NCBI RefSeq assembly: GCF_014596085.1
Contig: NZ_JACCJY010000031.1
Span: 1-64,000, forward strand
Source: Azospirillum tabaci
Lineage (GTDB): Bacteria; Pseudomonadota; Alphaproteobacteria; Azospirillales; Azospirillaceae
DNA: 64,000 nt
Reading direction: 5' to 3'
The notes beneath the pieces are model-generated. The model worked only from the letters and a program-made list of their open reading frames with translations, did not search any database and was not told where the DNA came from. Below are positions 1 through 7,585 of this stretch, piece by piece. Both the position numbers and the translations under genes were made by a program. Position 1 is the first letter of the stretch; each line of letters begins with the position of its first letter.

Positions 1-229
1 TCTGGGGGAGCTGGCTGCCGGTTCCGTCTGCGTCGGGGCCCGGCCTGTTCGATGACCAGACACTACGCCCCGCCGCCCTCCCCTGCTGTGGCCTGCGCCA
101 CACTGTGAGACAGCTTTTCCGAAGGGCCTTTTCTTCCGCCCGAAGCGTTGAGGCGGGGCGGATTTCCTGTACGATCCCCCGACGCCTTTTCCGGCACCCG
201 CTCTTGTTCCGTGCGGGGCCACCACAACG

Positions 230-898
230 ATGCGAGACGGCGCAATGCTTCAGACACCCGACCGGCTGGACCCGGAGGTCGTGATCTTCGATTTCGACGG
301 CGTCATCATCGACTCCGTGCCCACCAAGAATGGCGGCTTCGCCATCCTCTACGGCATCGAGGATGCGGAGACGGAGGAGCGGATGCGTCAGACGATCTGG
401 CGCAACGGCGGCCTTAGCCGGTTCAAGATGCTGGCGATTCTGGAACGGGAGATGTTCGGCCGCGACCCCGGCCCGGCGGAGATCGACGATCTGGCCCGCC
501 GCTACGCCGAGATCGTCGATCCGCGCGTTCCCGATTGCCCGCTGATCGCCGGCGCGGAGACGGTGCTGGACCAGCTGGACGGCACGCCCTGCCATCTCGT
601 CTCGGGCACGCCGCACGAGGTGCTGATGGGCACCGTGCGCGCCAAGGGGCTGGAGCGGCATTTCCGCAGCATCACCGGCTCCCCCAACGTGAAGGCGGAG
701 GTCTTCGCGCGCATCGTCGCGGAGGGCGGGCACGACCCGGTGCGGTCGCTCGCCATCGGCGATTCCCTGACCGAACTGGAAGCCGCCCGCAAGGCCGGCA
801 TGGGCTTCGTCGGTGTGGTGTCGGAAGGGCTACCGAACCCCTTCCCACCCGACGTGACGGTGGTCGGCGACCTGCACGGGCTCGCTCAACGAATCTGA
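230..898 (+). CDS. HAD-superfamily phosphatase-like hydrolase
   Basis: Soluble 222-residue haloacid dehalogenase-type hydrolase, probably a phosphatase on a small metabolite; the substrate cannot be read from sequence. Motif I is DFDGVIIDS with the nucleophile and acid/base aspartates at residues 21 and 23, motif II is the LVSGTP segment, motif III lysine sits in NVKAEVF, and motif IV is IGDSLTELEA. The cap region between motifs I and II fits the phosphoglycolate-phosphatase-like (class I cap) group. A second in-frame ATG lies at 245 and neither has a strong ribosome binding site, so the start is uncertain by five codons. It stands alone, followed by a short gene on the same strand. Confidence 0.8.
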   Translation: MRDGAMLQTPDRLDPEVVIFDFDGVIIDSVPTKNGGFAILYGIEDAETEERMRQTIWRNGGLSRFKMLAILEREMFGRDPGPAEIDDLARRYAEIVDPRVPDCPLIAGAETVLDQLDGTPCHLVSGTPHEVLMGTVRAKGLERHFRSITGSPNVKAEVFARIVAEGGHDPVRSLAIGDSLTELEAARKAGMGFVGVVSEGLPNPFPPDVTVVGDLHGLAQRI

Positions 899-936
899 GC
901 GGCGGATTTGCGGTAAGCGGTCGCATTGGGGTATTG

Positions 937-960
937 TTTATGGGGCCAACAATCCATAAA
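937..960. promoter_or_regulatory. Possible operator: nested inverted repeat
   Basis: TTTATGG at 937-943 is perfectly repeated in inverted form as CCATAAA at 954-960, and ATTGTT/AACAAT forms a second, overlapping inverted repeat. It lies 36 bases before the proposed start of the small gene at 996 in a locally AT-rich stretch. It could be a regulator site or part of the promoter; the regulator is unknown. Confidence 0.3.
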
Positions 961-995
961 TGATTAGGGCAACCTATGACGAAAGGGAGGTCAGT

Positions 996-1193
996 ATGCC
1001 CGTGCCGAAAGAGGCTGCCGAAGCCGCCCGTGACCGTTATCTGGCGATCCTCAGCGGGTACCCCGGTATGACCCGCGCCGAAGTCACGAAGCTGTCCGAC
1101 GACTACGCCATCGCGGTCAATTTCGCGTCGGGCATCCCCGACGATCTTCCCAAGGATCTGGACGGCGTGCCGGTGATCGCACGCACCCAGTGA
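996..1193 (+). CDS. Small hypothetical protein (65 aa)
   Basis: A 65-residue acidic protein with no transmembrane segment or signal peptide that I recognise. I chose the ATG at 996 because GGGAGG lies a few bases upstream; an in-frame upstream start at 960 has no such site. The gene ends just before a perfect hairpin terminator at 1217-1251, supporting it as a real transcribed unit. The sequence has a central YPGMTRAEVTKLSDDYAIAV segment, probably helical, and a short proline-rich tail. Function unknown. Confidence 0.6.
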   Translation: MPVPKEAAEAARDRYLAILSGYPGMTRAEVTKLSDDYAIAVNFASGIPDDLPKDLDGVPVIARTQ

Positions 1194-1216
1194 CGCTTGC
1201 CCGGTAACACACCAAC

Positions 1217-1251
1217 AAAACGCCCGGTCCAGGCCATGGACCGGGCGTTTT
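1217..1251. terminator. Bidirectional Rho-independent terminator
   Basis: A perfect 14-bp inverted repeat, AAAACGCCCGGTCC at 1217-1230 and its complement at 1238-1251, with a 7-base loop. The arms end in A4 and T4, so it can work on both strands. It separates the small plus-strand gene ending at 1193 from the convergent minus-strand gene ending at 1265. Confidence 0.9.
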
Positions 1252-1264
1252 GCGTGTCCGACGT

Positions 1265-2488
1265 TCAGGCTGGGTTGGACGGTGTGGTGGCGTCGGCGCG
1301 CTCGGCCTGCCCCTTGTTCATCGCCATCGCCATCATCTGACTGGCCTGCGCGGTGCAGGTCGCGGCAAGCGTGCGCACCGTCTGGCCGCCTTCGACGAGA
1401 AGCCGGCTGAGCATCGGGCCGGGCGCTTCGAAGGTGCCGATGAAGACCCGCTCCTCCTCCCCCTTGCCGGCGAAGCCGCGCTTGAACAGGTGGACGCCGG
1501 GGTTGGCCTGGGCGTTGACGCCATGCAGGTCGTAACGCTTCCCGCCGTTGGCCTTCACCCACTGCATCGCCTTCCAATGGACGAGGAAGGCCGCGTTCAG
1601 CGGCAGTCCGGCCTCCGCGGTGGCCGAGTTCTGCATCAGCGCCGTGTCGCCCAGCAGCGACACCACCACGCCGGCCACCGGCTCGCCGTTGTGGGAGGCC
1701 ATCACGGCGTGCATCTTCATGCCCTCGGGCAGGGCACGATGGACCTTCGTCAGGGTGCGGCTGTCGAAGGCGCGGAAGCCCTTGCGGCGCTGCGTCTGTA
1801 TGAACAGGTCATCGATGGCGTCCAAAATCTCCGGCGAGGAGCCCTCGACGATTTCCAGCCCTGCCCCTTCGGCCTTGGCGAGGCCGCGACGCCAGTGGCG
1901 GGACAGGTCCTTGTGGATCGTCGCCTCGTCGCGGGTCAGGTCCATGATGAAGGTGCGGTACGGGGCCTTGCCGTCGCTGTGCCGCATCCCCAGCGCCTCC
2001 ATGGCGGACAGCGCGCCGGCGCCCTCCCCTGCCCCGTCCTCGATGCGCGGTAGGACGCGCAGGAACAGCCCGCGCCGGACGCTGTATTCGGCCTTCATCG
2101 CTTCCATGATGGCCAGGAACGCCGCCGGATCGGCTTGGCGGCCCTTGGGACGCCACAGCGGTCCCCACATGACCAGCGCGATGCCGCCGATGCCCGGCAC
2201 CCGGCGGACCAGCAGTTGTGCCGCGGCGACCGGTTGGCCGTCCTGGCGCAGCACGATGTGGCTGAGGTCGCGGCTGGGATGGGCGATGCGCCCGAAATCC
2301 CAGGTCTGGAAAATGTTGGCGTCGTCGAAGCCGTTCATGACGGCGTACCAGCCGCCGCGGTCCATACGGTCGATTTCGACAGCGGGTGAAGCGTCCAGGC
2401 AATCGCCCCCAAATGCGTCGGTGTGAATCTGGCGTTTCCCCAGCGAAGTCACGTCGAGCCTCTCGCGTGGTTGGTCGAATGGGTACAA
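1265..2488 (-). CDS. FemAB/GNAT-like acyltransferase
   Basis: About 400-residue cytoplasmic protein with the double-GNAT layout of FemAB-like transferases: an N-terminal half beginning around IFQTWDFGRI and a C-terminal half with HWRRGLAKAE, QRRKGF, GEPVAGVVVSLL and LHGVNAQANPGVHLFKRGF, the last resembling the conserved YDLxGxxxxxxGxxxFKxGF motif. Such proteins add amino acids or acyl groups to peptidoglycan precursors or cell-surface polymers. The start is doubtful: the longest frame uses TTG at 2488 with no clear ribosome binding site, GTG at 2452 and ATG at 2365 are alternatives, and homology seems to begin near the last. Convergent with the gene at 996 across a shared terminator. Confidence 0.65.
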   Translation of the reverse strand: MYPFDQPRERLDVTSLGKRQIHTDAFGGDCLDASPAVEIDRMDRGGWYAVMNGFDDANIFQTWDFGRIAHPSRDLSHIVLRQDGQPVAAAQLLVRRVPGIGGIALVMWGPLWRPKGRQADPAAFLAIMEAMKAEYSVRRGLFLRVLPRIEDGAGEGAGALSAMEALGMRHSDGKAPYRTFIMDLTRDEATIHKDLSRHWRRGLAKAEGAGLEIVEGSSPEILDAIDDLFIQTQRRKGFRAFDSRTLTKVHRALPEGMKMHAVMASHNGEPVAGVVVSLLGDTALMQNSATAEAGLPLNAAFLVHWKAMQWVKANGGKRYDLHGVNAQANPGVHLFKRGFAGKGEEERVFIGTFEAPGPMLSRLLVEGGQTVRTLAATCTAQASQMMAMAMNKGQAERADATTPSNPA

Positions 2489-2808
2489 CCGGGGCGGACG
2501 TGGAACCTCGCCCGTCCCGCTTCCCTGGCCGGAGGCCAGAGCCGTCGGATCGTCAAAGGTCGAAACTCCGCGGAAGGTCTTAGGCAGATCACGCGCGGCC
2601 TACGGTCTTTGCGATCGTCCACAAACAATAGGAGACGCACGGGAAAATCACACAAACCCTGATGGGTTCGCGCAAAATCCCACTGGATTATTCTCTGTGG
2701 CTAAGCGCTTTTTCTGGGGATTGTATGGGCTACGCCCGTATCGACGTGAATGCTGCGGTGCAATACGCCCAATTCGACGCCGGTGAACGGGCTTTCAGGC
2801 GTCGTCCG
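2489..2808. other. 320-base stretch without a supported gene
   Basis: No convincing reading frame on either strand. The part near 2580-2735 is less GC-rich than the surroundings and could hold the promoter of the FemAB-like gene. I saw no DnaA box cluster or iterons, so I do not call a replication origin here. Confidence 0.4.
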
Positions 2809-3033
2809 TCAAAACATGGTCAGTTGGATGACGCCATCTGCGCGGGCGTGGCGTTCCGCGGCGTTGGCGGCGGCGTCTTGGGCGCCTTCCTGCGATTGGG
2901 CGATGCCGACGGCGATGCGCTCCCCGGCCACCGACACGGTCCAGGTCCAGCGGCCATCGGTCCGCCACGACACGGCCAACTCGCAACCATGCGCCTGACA
3001 CACCAGTTGCCGCACCGACCAGTTCGCCGCCAT
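2809..3033 (-). CDS. Small hypothetical protein (74 aa)
   Basis: A 74-residue protein from an ATG at 3033, preceded only by a weak GTGGGG-type site. It has an early cysteine/histidine pair (CQAHGC), a TDGRWTWTV strand and a helical tail containing AQDAAANAAERHA. The TDGxWxW and AQDAA features recur in the small protein encoded at 36653-36895, which suggests one small-protein family. It runs antisense to the upstream region of parA. Function unknown; confidence is moderate because GC-rich DNA gives chance frames. Confidence 0.45.
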   Translation of the reverse strand: MAANWSVRQLVCQAHGCELAVSWRTDGRWTWTVSVAGERIAVGIAQSQEGAQDAAANAAERHARADGVIQLTMF

Positions 3034-3130
3034 TCGCGCAACCCCACAGCCTCGGTGCCGCCGCCGGCCCCGCCTGTCCAGTTATGCACCGGAGAGGCCC
3101 CCTTCCGCCAGTGCCGGCTGCTCCGGATCT

Positions 3131-3144
3131 TGGGTAGACACCCA
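3131..3144. promoter_or_regulatory. Possible parAB operator palindrome
   Basis: TGGGTAGACACCCA is a perfect inverted repeat (5-bp arms, 4-base spacer) 67 bases before the parA start. Because ParA carries an N-terminal DNA-binding domain, autoregulation at such a site is plausible. The repeat is short and could occur by chance. Confidence 0.25.
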
Positions 3145-3210
3145 TTGCGGGGGTTGGGACGACTTGATAGCTTCCCAGACGACTCCGGCAAATGGGGCGA
3201 CGAGGGGGCA

Positions 3211-4233
3211 ATGACCGGCGACGATTTGAAGCTGCTGCGCGAGAGGCGCGGCCTCACCCAGACGCAAATGGCCGCGTTCGTGAACGAACTGACCGGCCGC
3301 CGATACGACAAGCAGCGGCTCAGCAAGTGGGAGACGGGGCGCGAACCCCTGCCCCGCGACGTGCTGGGCCGCCTGCTGCTGCTGTCGCTGGAACAGCCGG
3401 CGACCGCGACGCCGCGCGCTGGCACGACCATCGCCATCGGCCTGCAAAAGGGCGGCACCGCCAAGACGGCGACCTCGATCAACGTCGCCTTCATGCTGGC
3501 CCGGTCCGGCAACCGCGTGCTGCTGGTGGACGCCGATCCGCAGGGCAACGCCACGGTCCATGTCGGCGTGCCGCAGACCGACGTGGTGGCGCTGACGGAG
3601 CAGGGCAGGGTGCTCTACCACGCGCTGATGGGCAAGGCGAAGCTGGCCGAGGTCATCCGCCCGACCAGCGTGGATGGGCTGGACGTCGTGCCGTCGAGCA
3701 TTGCGCTCGCCAGCGCCGACACCGAGCTTCCCGGCAACCTGACCAACGCGCAGACCGCCATGGCGGAGATGCTGGACGCGGTTCGGGGCGAGTACGATTT
3801 CATTCTGATCGACTGCGCGCCGAACCTGGGGGCGGTCACCATCAACGCGCTGACCGCGGCGGATTTCGTGCTGATCCCCTGCCAGGCGGAGCCGCACGCC
3901 ATCCTGGGCGTGAACGCCTTTCTGGACACCGTGACGAAGATCCAGCGGCGGCTGAACCCGAACCTGCGGGTGCTGGGCGTCCTGCCGACCATGCTGAATC
4001 CCCGCCAGACGCAGGACCGCTCCTCGCTGGACGACATCGGCCGGCTGTGGGGCGAGGATTACCGGGTCTTCCCGCCGGTGCCGCGTGCGACCATCTACGC
4101 GCAGGCCGCCGGTGCCAACGTCATCACGCTGGACGCCGACATCGGCGCGCCGGGCGTGGAAAGCTACGCCGCCATCGCCGGTGCCCTTCTGAAGGCCACC
4201 GGACGCATCCGGGAGTCGTCCGATGCCGCCTAA
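3211..4233 (+). CDS. parA: ParA partition ATPase with N-terminal XRE domain
   Basis: A 340-residue cytoplasmic ATPase that, with ParB, moves replicon copies apart before cell division. Residues about 5-58 form an XRE-type helix-turn-helix (LTQTQMAAFVNEL, QRLSKWETGREPLP). The deviant Walker A motif KGGTAKT is at 80-86, with VLLVDADPQGN and ILIDCAPNL following. The start at 3211 is chosen because GAGGGGGCA directly precedes it and the XRE domain begins there; a longer frame back to 2662 has no domain content. It overlaps parB by 11 bases. The N-terminal domain suggests ParA represses its own operon, as in type Ia systems, though this one is an XRE fusion. Confidence 0.9.
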   Translation: MTGDDLKLLRERRGLTQTQMAAFVNELTGRRYDKQRLSKWETGREPLPRDVLGRLLLLSLEQPATATPRAGTTIAIGLQKGGTAKTATSINVAFMLARSGNRVLLVDADPQGNATVHVGVPQTDVVALTEQGRVLYHALMGKAKLAEVIRPTSVDGLDVVPSSIALASADTELPGNLTNAQTAMAEMLDAVRGEYDFILIDCAPNLGAVTINALTAADFVLIPCQAEPHAILGVNAFLDTVTKIQRRLNPNLRVLGVLPTMLNPRQTQDRSSLDDIGRLWGEDYRVFPPVPRATIYAQAAGANVITLDADIGAPGVESYAAIAGALLKATGRIRESSDAA

Positions 4234-5080
4234 GAAGCTGACCCGCCAGACCGCCGCCACGGTCCTTCAAGCGAAGAACACCGCCCCGGCCCTGGAGACC
4301 GACCGGCTGTTCGGGCTGACCGGCGCCCTGCCCCGGCTGATCGAAGCCGACGTCGCCGCCATCCGCACCGACCCCAACCAGCCGCGCACCGTCTTCGACG
4401 AGACGGCGCTCGCCTCGCTGGCCGCCTCCATCGAGCGGCACGGGCTTCAGCAACCGGTGCTGGTGCAGGAGACGGCGGAGAAGGGCGTCTACCGCCTCGT
4501 GGCCGGTGAGCGCCGCCTGCGCGCCCACCAGATGCTCGGCCGCCCGACCATCGCCGCCATCATCACCAAGGGCAAGGCGGAGGAGATCGCGCTGATCGAG
4601 AACGTCCAGCGCGTGGACCTGGACGCCATCGATCTGGCTCGCGGCCTGACTCAGCTCATCGACAGCCACGGCTACGCCCAGGCGGAGGTCGCCGCTGTGC
4701 TCGGCTGTTCGGAGGCCGAGGTGTCGAAGCGGCTGAAGGTGCTGGACCTGCCCACCGACATCCTCCGCGAGTATCGGGAGAATCCCGACGCGGTGTCCCG
4801 TTCCGCCCTGGTCGAGCTGGCCTTCGTCGGCGACGAGGGCGAGGTGAGGCGGCTGTGGCAGTCGGCGCGCACCGGCGGTCTGACGGTGCAGTCGGTGCGC
4901 GCGGCGCGGGCGTCCAAGGCGCCGGGATCGGCGGAGCCGATGCGCGTGCTGGGCCGCTCGATCAACCGCATCGAGAAGGAGCTGAAGGCCATCGACGCGG
5001 TCAGCAACGCGATGCAGAAGGAGCATCGGGAGCTTCTGCGGGACCTGCGGATGCGCATCGACGATCTGTTGGGGGAATGA
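4223..5080 (+). CDS. parB: ParB/RepB/Spo0J-type centromere-binding protein
   Basis: A 285-residue partition protein that binds parS and works with ParA. The N-terminal ParB/Srx domain carries the nucleotide-binding motifs GERRLRAHQ (from residue 95) and ENVQR (126-130), known in the family as CTPase motifs. A helix-turn-helix follows (YAQAEVAAVLGCSEAEVSKRL), then a C-terminal helical dimerisation region. ParA-ParB translational coupling is likely because the ATG lies inside parA. Two parS-like palindromes begin three bases after the stop codon, the usual position in compact partition loci. Confidence 0.9.
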   Translation: MPPKKLTRQTAATVLQAKNTAPALETDRLFGLTGALPRLIEADVAAIRTDPNQPRTVFDETALASLAASIERHGLQQPVLVQETAEKGVYRLVAGERRLRAHQMLGRPTIAAIITKGKAEEIALIENVQRVDLDAIDLARGLTQLIDSHGYAQAEVAAVLGCSEAEVSKRLKVLDLPTDILREYRENPDAVSRSALVELAFVGDEGEVRRLWQSARTGGLTVQSVRAARASKAPGSAEPMRVLGRSINRIEKELKAIDAVSNAMQKEHRELLRDLRMRIDDLLGE

Positions 5081-5082
5081 CC

Positions 5083-5100
5083 GCTTTCGAAATCGAAAGC
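5083..5100. promoter_or_regulatory. parS-like palindrome, copy 1
   Basis: GCTTTCGAAATCGAAAGC: two perfect 8-bp inverted arms around a 2-base centre, starting three bases after the parB stop. Inferred to be a ParB-binding site from position, symmetry and repetition. Confidence 0.65.
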
Positions 5101-5143
5101 ACCTTTAGATTGTGCTATTTTAAAAATAAAACAACCTATAGGA

Positions 5144-5161
5144 GCTTTCGAAGTCGAAACG
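5144..5161. promoter_or_regulatory. parS-like palindrome, copy 2
   Basis: GCTTTCGAAGTCGAAACG matches copy 1 over most of its length, including the whole left arm, and lies 61 bases downstream. The spacer between the copies is AT-rich (TATTTTAAAAATAAAA), unusual for this DNA and possibly a bending or promoter element. Confidence 0.6.
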
Positions 5162-5194
5162 TGACGTGCCCCGGGGCGTCAATTTTGGACAGTA

Positions 5195-5286
5195 TTGCCC
5201 CCACCCCGGCCCTCCCCCGCTGCGCAGGGGAGGGGGCAAAAAAGTTCCCTCCCCTGCGCAGCGGGGGAGGGTTAGGGTGGGGGCAA
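5195..5286. repeat. Long inverted intergenic repeat, copy A
   Basis: A roughly 92-base inverted repeat starting TTGCCCCCACCC and ending GGGTGGGGGCAA, with inner arms of the form CCCTCCCCTGCGCAGCGGGGG. It lies between parB/parS and the end of xsc. Three relatives occur at 47911-47997, 52195-52298 and 59323-59424, all intergenic. It could fold into a very stable hairpin and may terminate or stabilise the xsc transcript. Confidence 0.8.
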
Positions 5287-5339
5287 AGCCCCTGCAACTC
5301 ATGCAAAGAAGAACCATGTGAACGGCGCCGCGCCCCGCT

Positions 5340-7115
5340 CTACAAGGGCTGCTGCGGGCGCATGTCCGCCGGGTCGATGCCGGCGACTGCGACCGGTTTC
5401 TTCATGGCGTCGCGGCGGAACGGCTCGCCCAGCTCCTGGTTCAGGATCACCTCGACGAAGGTGGTGATGCCGCGCCCTTGGTCTTCGATGGCTTGGCGCA
5501 GGGCGGCCGTCACCTCCTCCTGGGTGCGCGCGGTGACGCCCTTCAGGCCGCAACCCTCGGCCACCTTGGCGTAGCTGAGCTTGGGGTTCAGCTCCGTGCC
5601 GACGAAGTTGTTGTCGAACCACAGCGTCGTGTTGCGCTTCTCCGCCCCCCACTGGAAGTTCCGGAAGATCACCATGGTGACCGCCGGCCATCCTTCGCGC
5701 CCGATGGAGGACATCTCGTTCATCGAGATGCCGAAGGCGCCGTCACCGGCGAATCCGACCACCGGCGTGTTCGGGCAGCCGATCTTCGCGCCGACGATCG
5801 ACGGGAAGCCGTAGCCGCAGGGGCCGAACATGCCCGGCGCCAGATACTTCCGCCCCTCTTCGAAGGTGGGGTAGGCGTTGCCGATGGCGCAGTTGTTGCC
5901 GATGTCGGTGGAAAGGATGGCGTCCGCCGGCAGGGCGGCCTGGATGGCCCGCCACGCCTGACGGGGCGACATGCGGTCGGACTCGCGCTCGCGCGCCTCG
6001 GCGTTCCAGCTCGTTCCGGGATCGTCCTCCTCATGGTCGAGCGAGGAGAGAAGTTGCAGCCACGCCGACTTGGTCTGGTGAATCAGCGCCCGGCGCTCCA
6101 GCCGGCCCGCGTCCCCGGCGCCGGGGGCGAGCTGCGCCAGGATCTGCTGGGCCACTTGGCGGGCGTCGCCGCAGATGCCGACCGAGACCTTCTTGGTCAG
6201 GCCGATGCGGTCGGGGTTGATGTCCACCTGGATGATCTTCGCGGCTTTCGGCCAATAGTCGATGCCGTAGCCGGGCAGGGTGGAGAAGGGGTTGAGCCGT
6301 GTGCCGAGCGCCAGAACGACGTCGGCCTTGGCGATCAGCTCCATCGCCGCCTTGGAGCCGTTGTAGCCGAGCGGCCCGACCGACAGCGGGTGGCTGCCGG
6401 GGAAGGCGTCGTTGTGCTGATAGCCGCAGCAGACCGGCGCGTCCAGCCGCTCCGCCAGCGCGATGCTGTCCGGAATGGCCCCGCCGATCACCACCCCGGC
6501 GCCGTTCAGGATGACCGGGAATTTCGCCTCCGACAGCAGGCGGGCCGCCTCGGCGATGGCCTGCCGCCCGCCCGCCGGACGCTCCAGCCGGACGATCTGC
6601 GGCAGCTCGACGTCGACGACCTGGGTCCAGAAATCGCGCGGCACATTGATCTGCGCCGGGGCGCAGCCGCGCCACGCCTTCTCGATGACGCGGTTCAGCA
6701 CCTCGGCCATGCGGCTGGGGTCGCGCACCTCCTCCTGGTAGCAGACCATCTCCTTGAACATGGCCATCTGCTCGACCTCCTGGAAACCGCCCTGGCCGAT
6801 GGTCTTGTTGGCGGCCTGCGGCGTCACCAGCAGCATCGGCGTGTGGTTCCAGTAGGCGGTCTTGATCGAGGTGACGAAGCCGGTCACGCCGGGTCCGTTC
6901 TGGGCGATGGCCATGGCCATCTCCCCGGTGACGCGGCTGTAGCCGTCGCAGATCAGGGCGGCGTTGGTCTCGTGCGCGCAGTCCCAGAACCGGATGCCGG
7001 CCTTGGGGAAGAGGTCGGAGACCGGCATCATGGCCGATCCGATGATCCCGAAGGCGTGCCGGATGCCGTGCATCTGAAGGACCTTCACGAACGCTTCCTC
7101 GGTGGTCATTTTCAT
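5340..7115 (-). CDS. xsc: Sulfoacetaldehyde acetyltransferase
   Basis: Thiamine-diphosphate enzyme converting sulfoacetaldehyde plus phosphate to acetyl phosphate and sulfite, the central desulfonation step for C2 sulfonates. The 591-residue length fits Xsc. The N-terminus MKMTTEEAFVKVLQMHGI, the stretch HETNAALICDGYSRVTGEMAM and the C-terminal FQWGAEKRNTTLWFDNNFVG are typical of Xsc rather than acetolactate synthase. The ATG at 7115 is preferred because GAGG lies nine bases upstream; longer starts at 7124 and 7172 lack spacing. It is the last gene of the sulfonate block, 63 bases after the small unknown gene. Partners in the block supply sulfoacetaldehyde and consume acetyl phosphate and sulfite. 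Confidence 0.93.
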   Translation of the reverse strand: MKMTTEEAFVKVLQMHGIRHAFGIIGSAMMPVSDLFPKAGIRFWDCAHETNAALICDGYSRVTGEMAMAIAQNGPGVTGFVTSIKTAYWNHTPMLLVTPQAANKTIGQGGFQEVEQMAMFKEMVCYQEEVRDPSRMAEVLNRVIEKAWRGCAPAQINVPRDFWTQVVDVELPQIVRLERPAGGRQAIAEAARLLSEAKFPVILNGAGVVIGGAIPDSIALAERLDAPVCCGYQHNDAFPGSHPLSVGPLGYNGSKAAMELIAKADVVLALGTRLNPFSTLPGYGIDYWPKAAKIIQVDINPDRIGLTKKVSVGICGDARQVAQQILAQLAPGAGDAGRLERRALIHQTKSAWLQLLSSLDHEEDDPGTSWNAEARERESDRMSPRQAWRAIQAALPADAILSTDIGNNCAIGNAYPTFEEGRKYLAPGMFGPCGYGFPSIVGAKIGCPNTPVVGFAGDGAFGISMNEMSSIGREGWPAVTMVIFRNFQWGAEKRNTTLWFDNNFVGTELNPKLSYAKVAEGCGLKGVTARTQEEVTAALRQAIEDQGRGITTFVEVILNQELGEPFRRDAMKKPVAVAGIDPADMRPQQPL

Positions 7116-7178
7116 GGTGCGCATCCTCGTTTCATGGATGGGTGGCGTGGGATGAAAGGGGAGGGTGGCCAAGGGTGG

Positions 7179-7547
7179 TCAGCCGGCGATCACGCGCGGC
7201 ATGGCCCGCTCGCCGGGGCCGGGACAAATGGCGGGCCGGTGCACGGCGATCAGGGGGGCGTAGCCGTCGGCCCCCTCCGGCATCGGCATGGCGAACCAGC
7301 GGTAATGGCGTCCGCTCCAGACGAGCAGCCCCTGGCTCAGGCCGTGCCCGTCCACCGCGAAGCGGTCGACCAGACGTCCTGCGAGGCCGGTGGACAGCGG
7401 CTCGTAGACGATGCCCGGACCGGAGCGGAAGCCCACCCGCGGGCAGGAGGGCGAGCCGCAGATGTAGAGGCTCCTGGCATCCATCGCCTTGGCGCGGGTC
7501 ATGAAGAAGGCCAGGGCGGAGCCGTGATCGGTGTGGTCCTGCGGCAT
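7179..7547 (-). CDS. Uncharacterised 122-residue protein in the xsc-soe operon
   Basis: A 122-residue soluble protein that I do not recognise. The ATG at 7547 has an excellent AAAGGAG site, and a longer frame to 8114 only overlaps soeC. It has one CGSPSC motif (two cysteines four apart) near residue 30, an aromatic YRWFAMPMPEG segment and no membrane span. It sits between soeC and xsc, so a role in sulfonate desulfonation or sulfite handling, such as sensing, binding or assembly of the molybdoenzyme, is possible but only inferred from context. Confidence 0.75.
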   Translation of the reverse strand: MPQDHTDHGSALAFFMTRAKAMDARSLYICGSPSCPRVGFRSGPGIVYEPLSTGLAGRLVDRFAVDGHGLSQGLLVWSGRHYRWFAMPMPEGADGYAPLIAVHRPAICPGPGERAMPRVIAG

Positions 7548-7585
7548 GTCTGCTCCTTTCCCGATTGAGGGGTGAAGAGGCGGGG

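Noticed and set aside
2662..3210. N-terminal extension of ParA from 2662
   Set aside because: No domain in the added 183 residues, and a strong site and domain boundary fit ATG 3211.
2489..3210. Replication origin next to parAB
   Set aside because: Only single, imperfect DnaA-like sequences (such as TTATGCACC near 3082) and no iterons or replication initiator gene were found.
5478..7568. A 696-codon plus-strand frame opposite xsc
   Set aside because: Shadow of xsc and its neighbour; low-complexity composition and no ribosome binding site.
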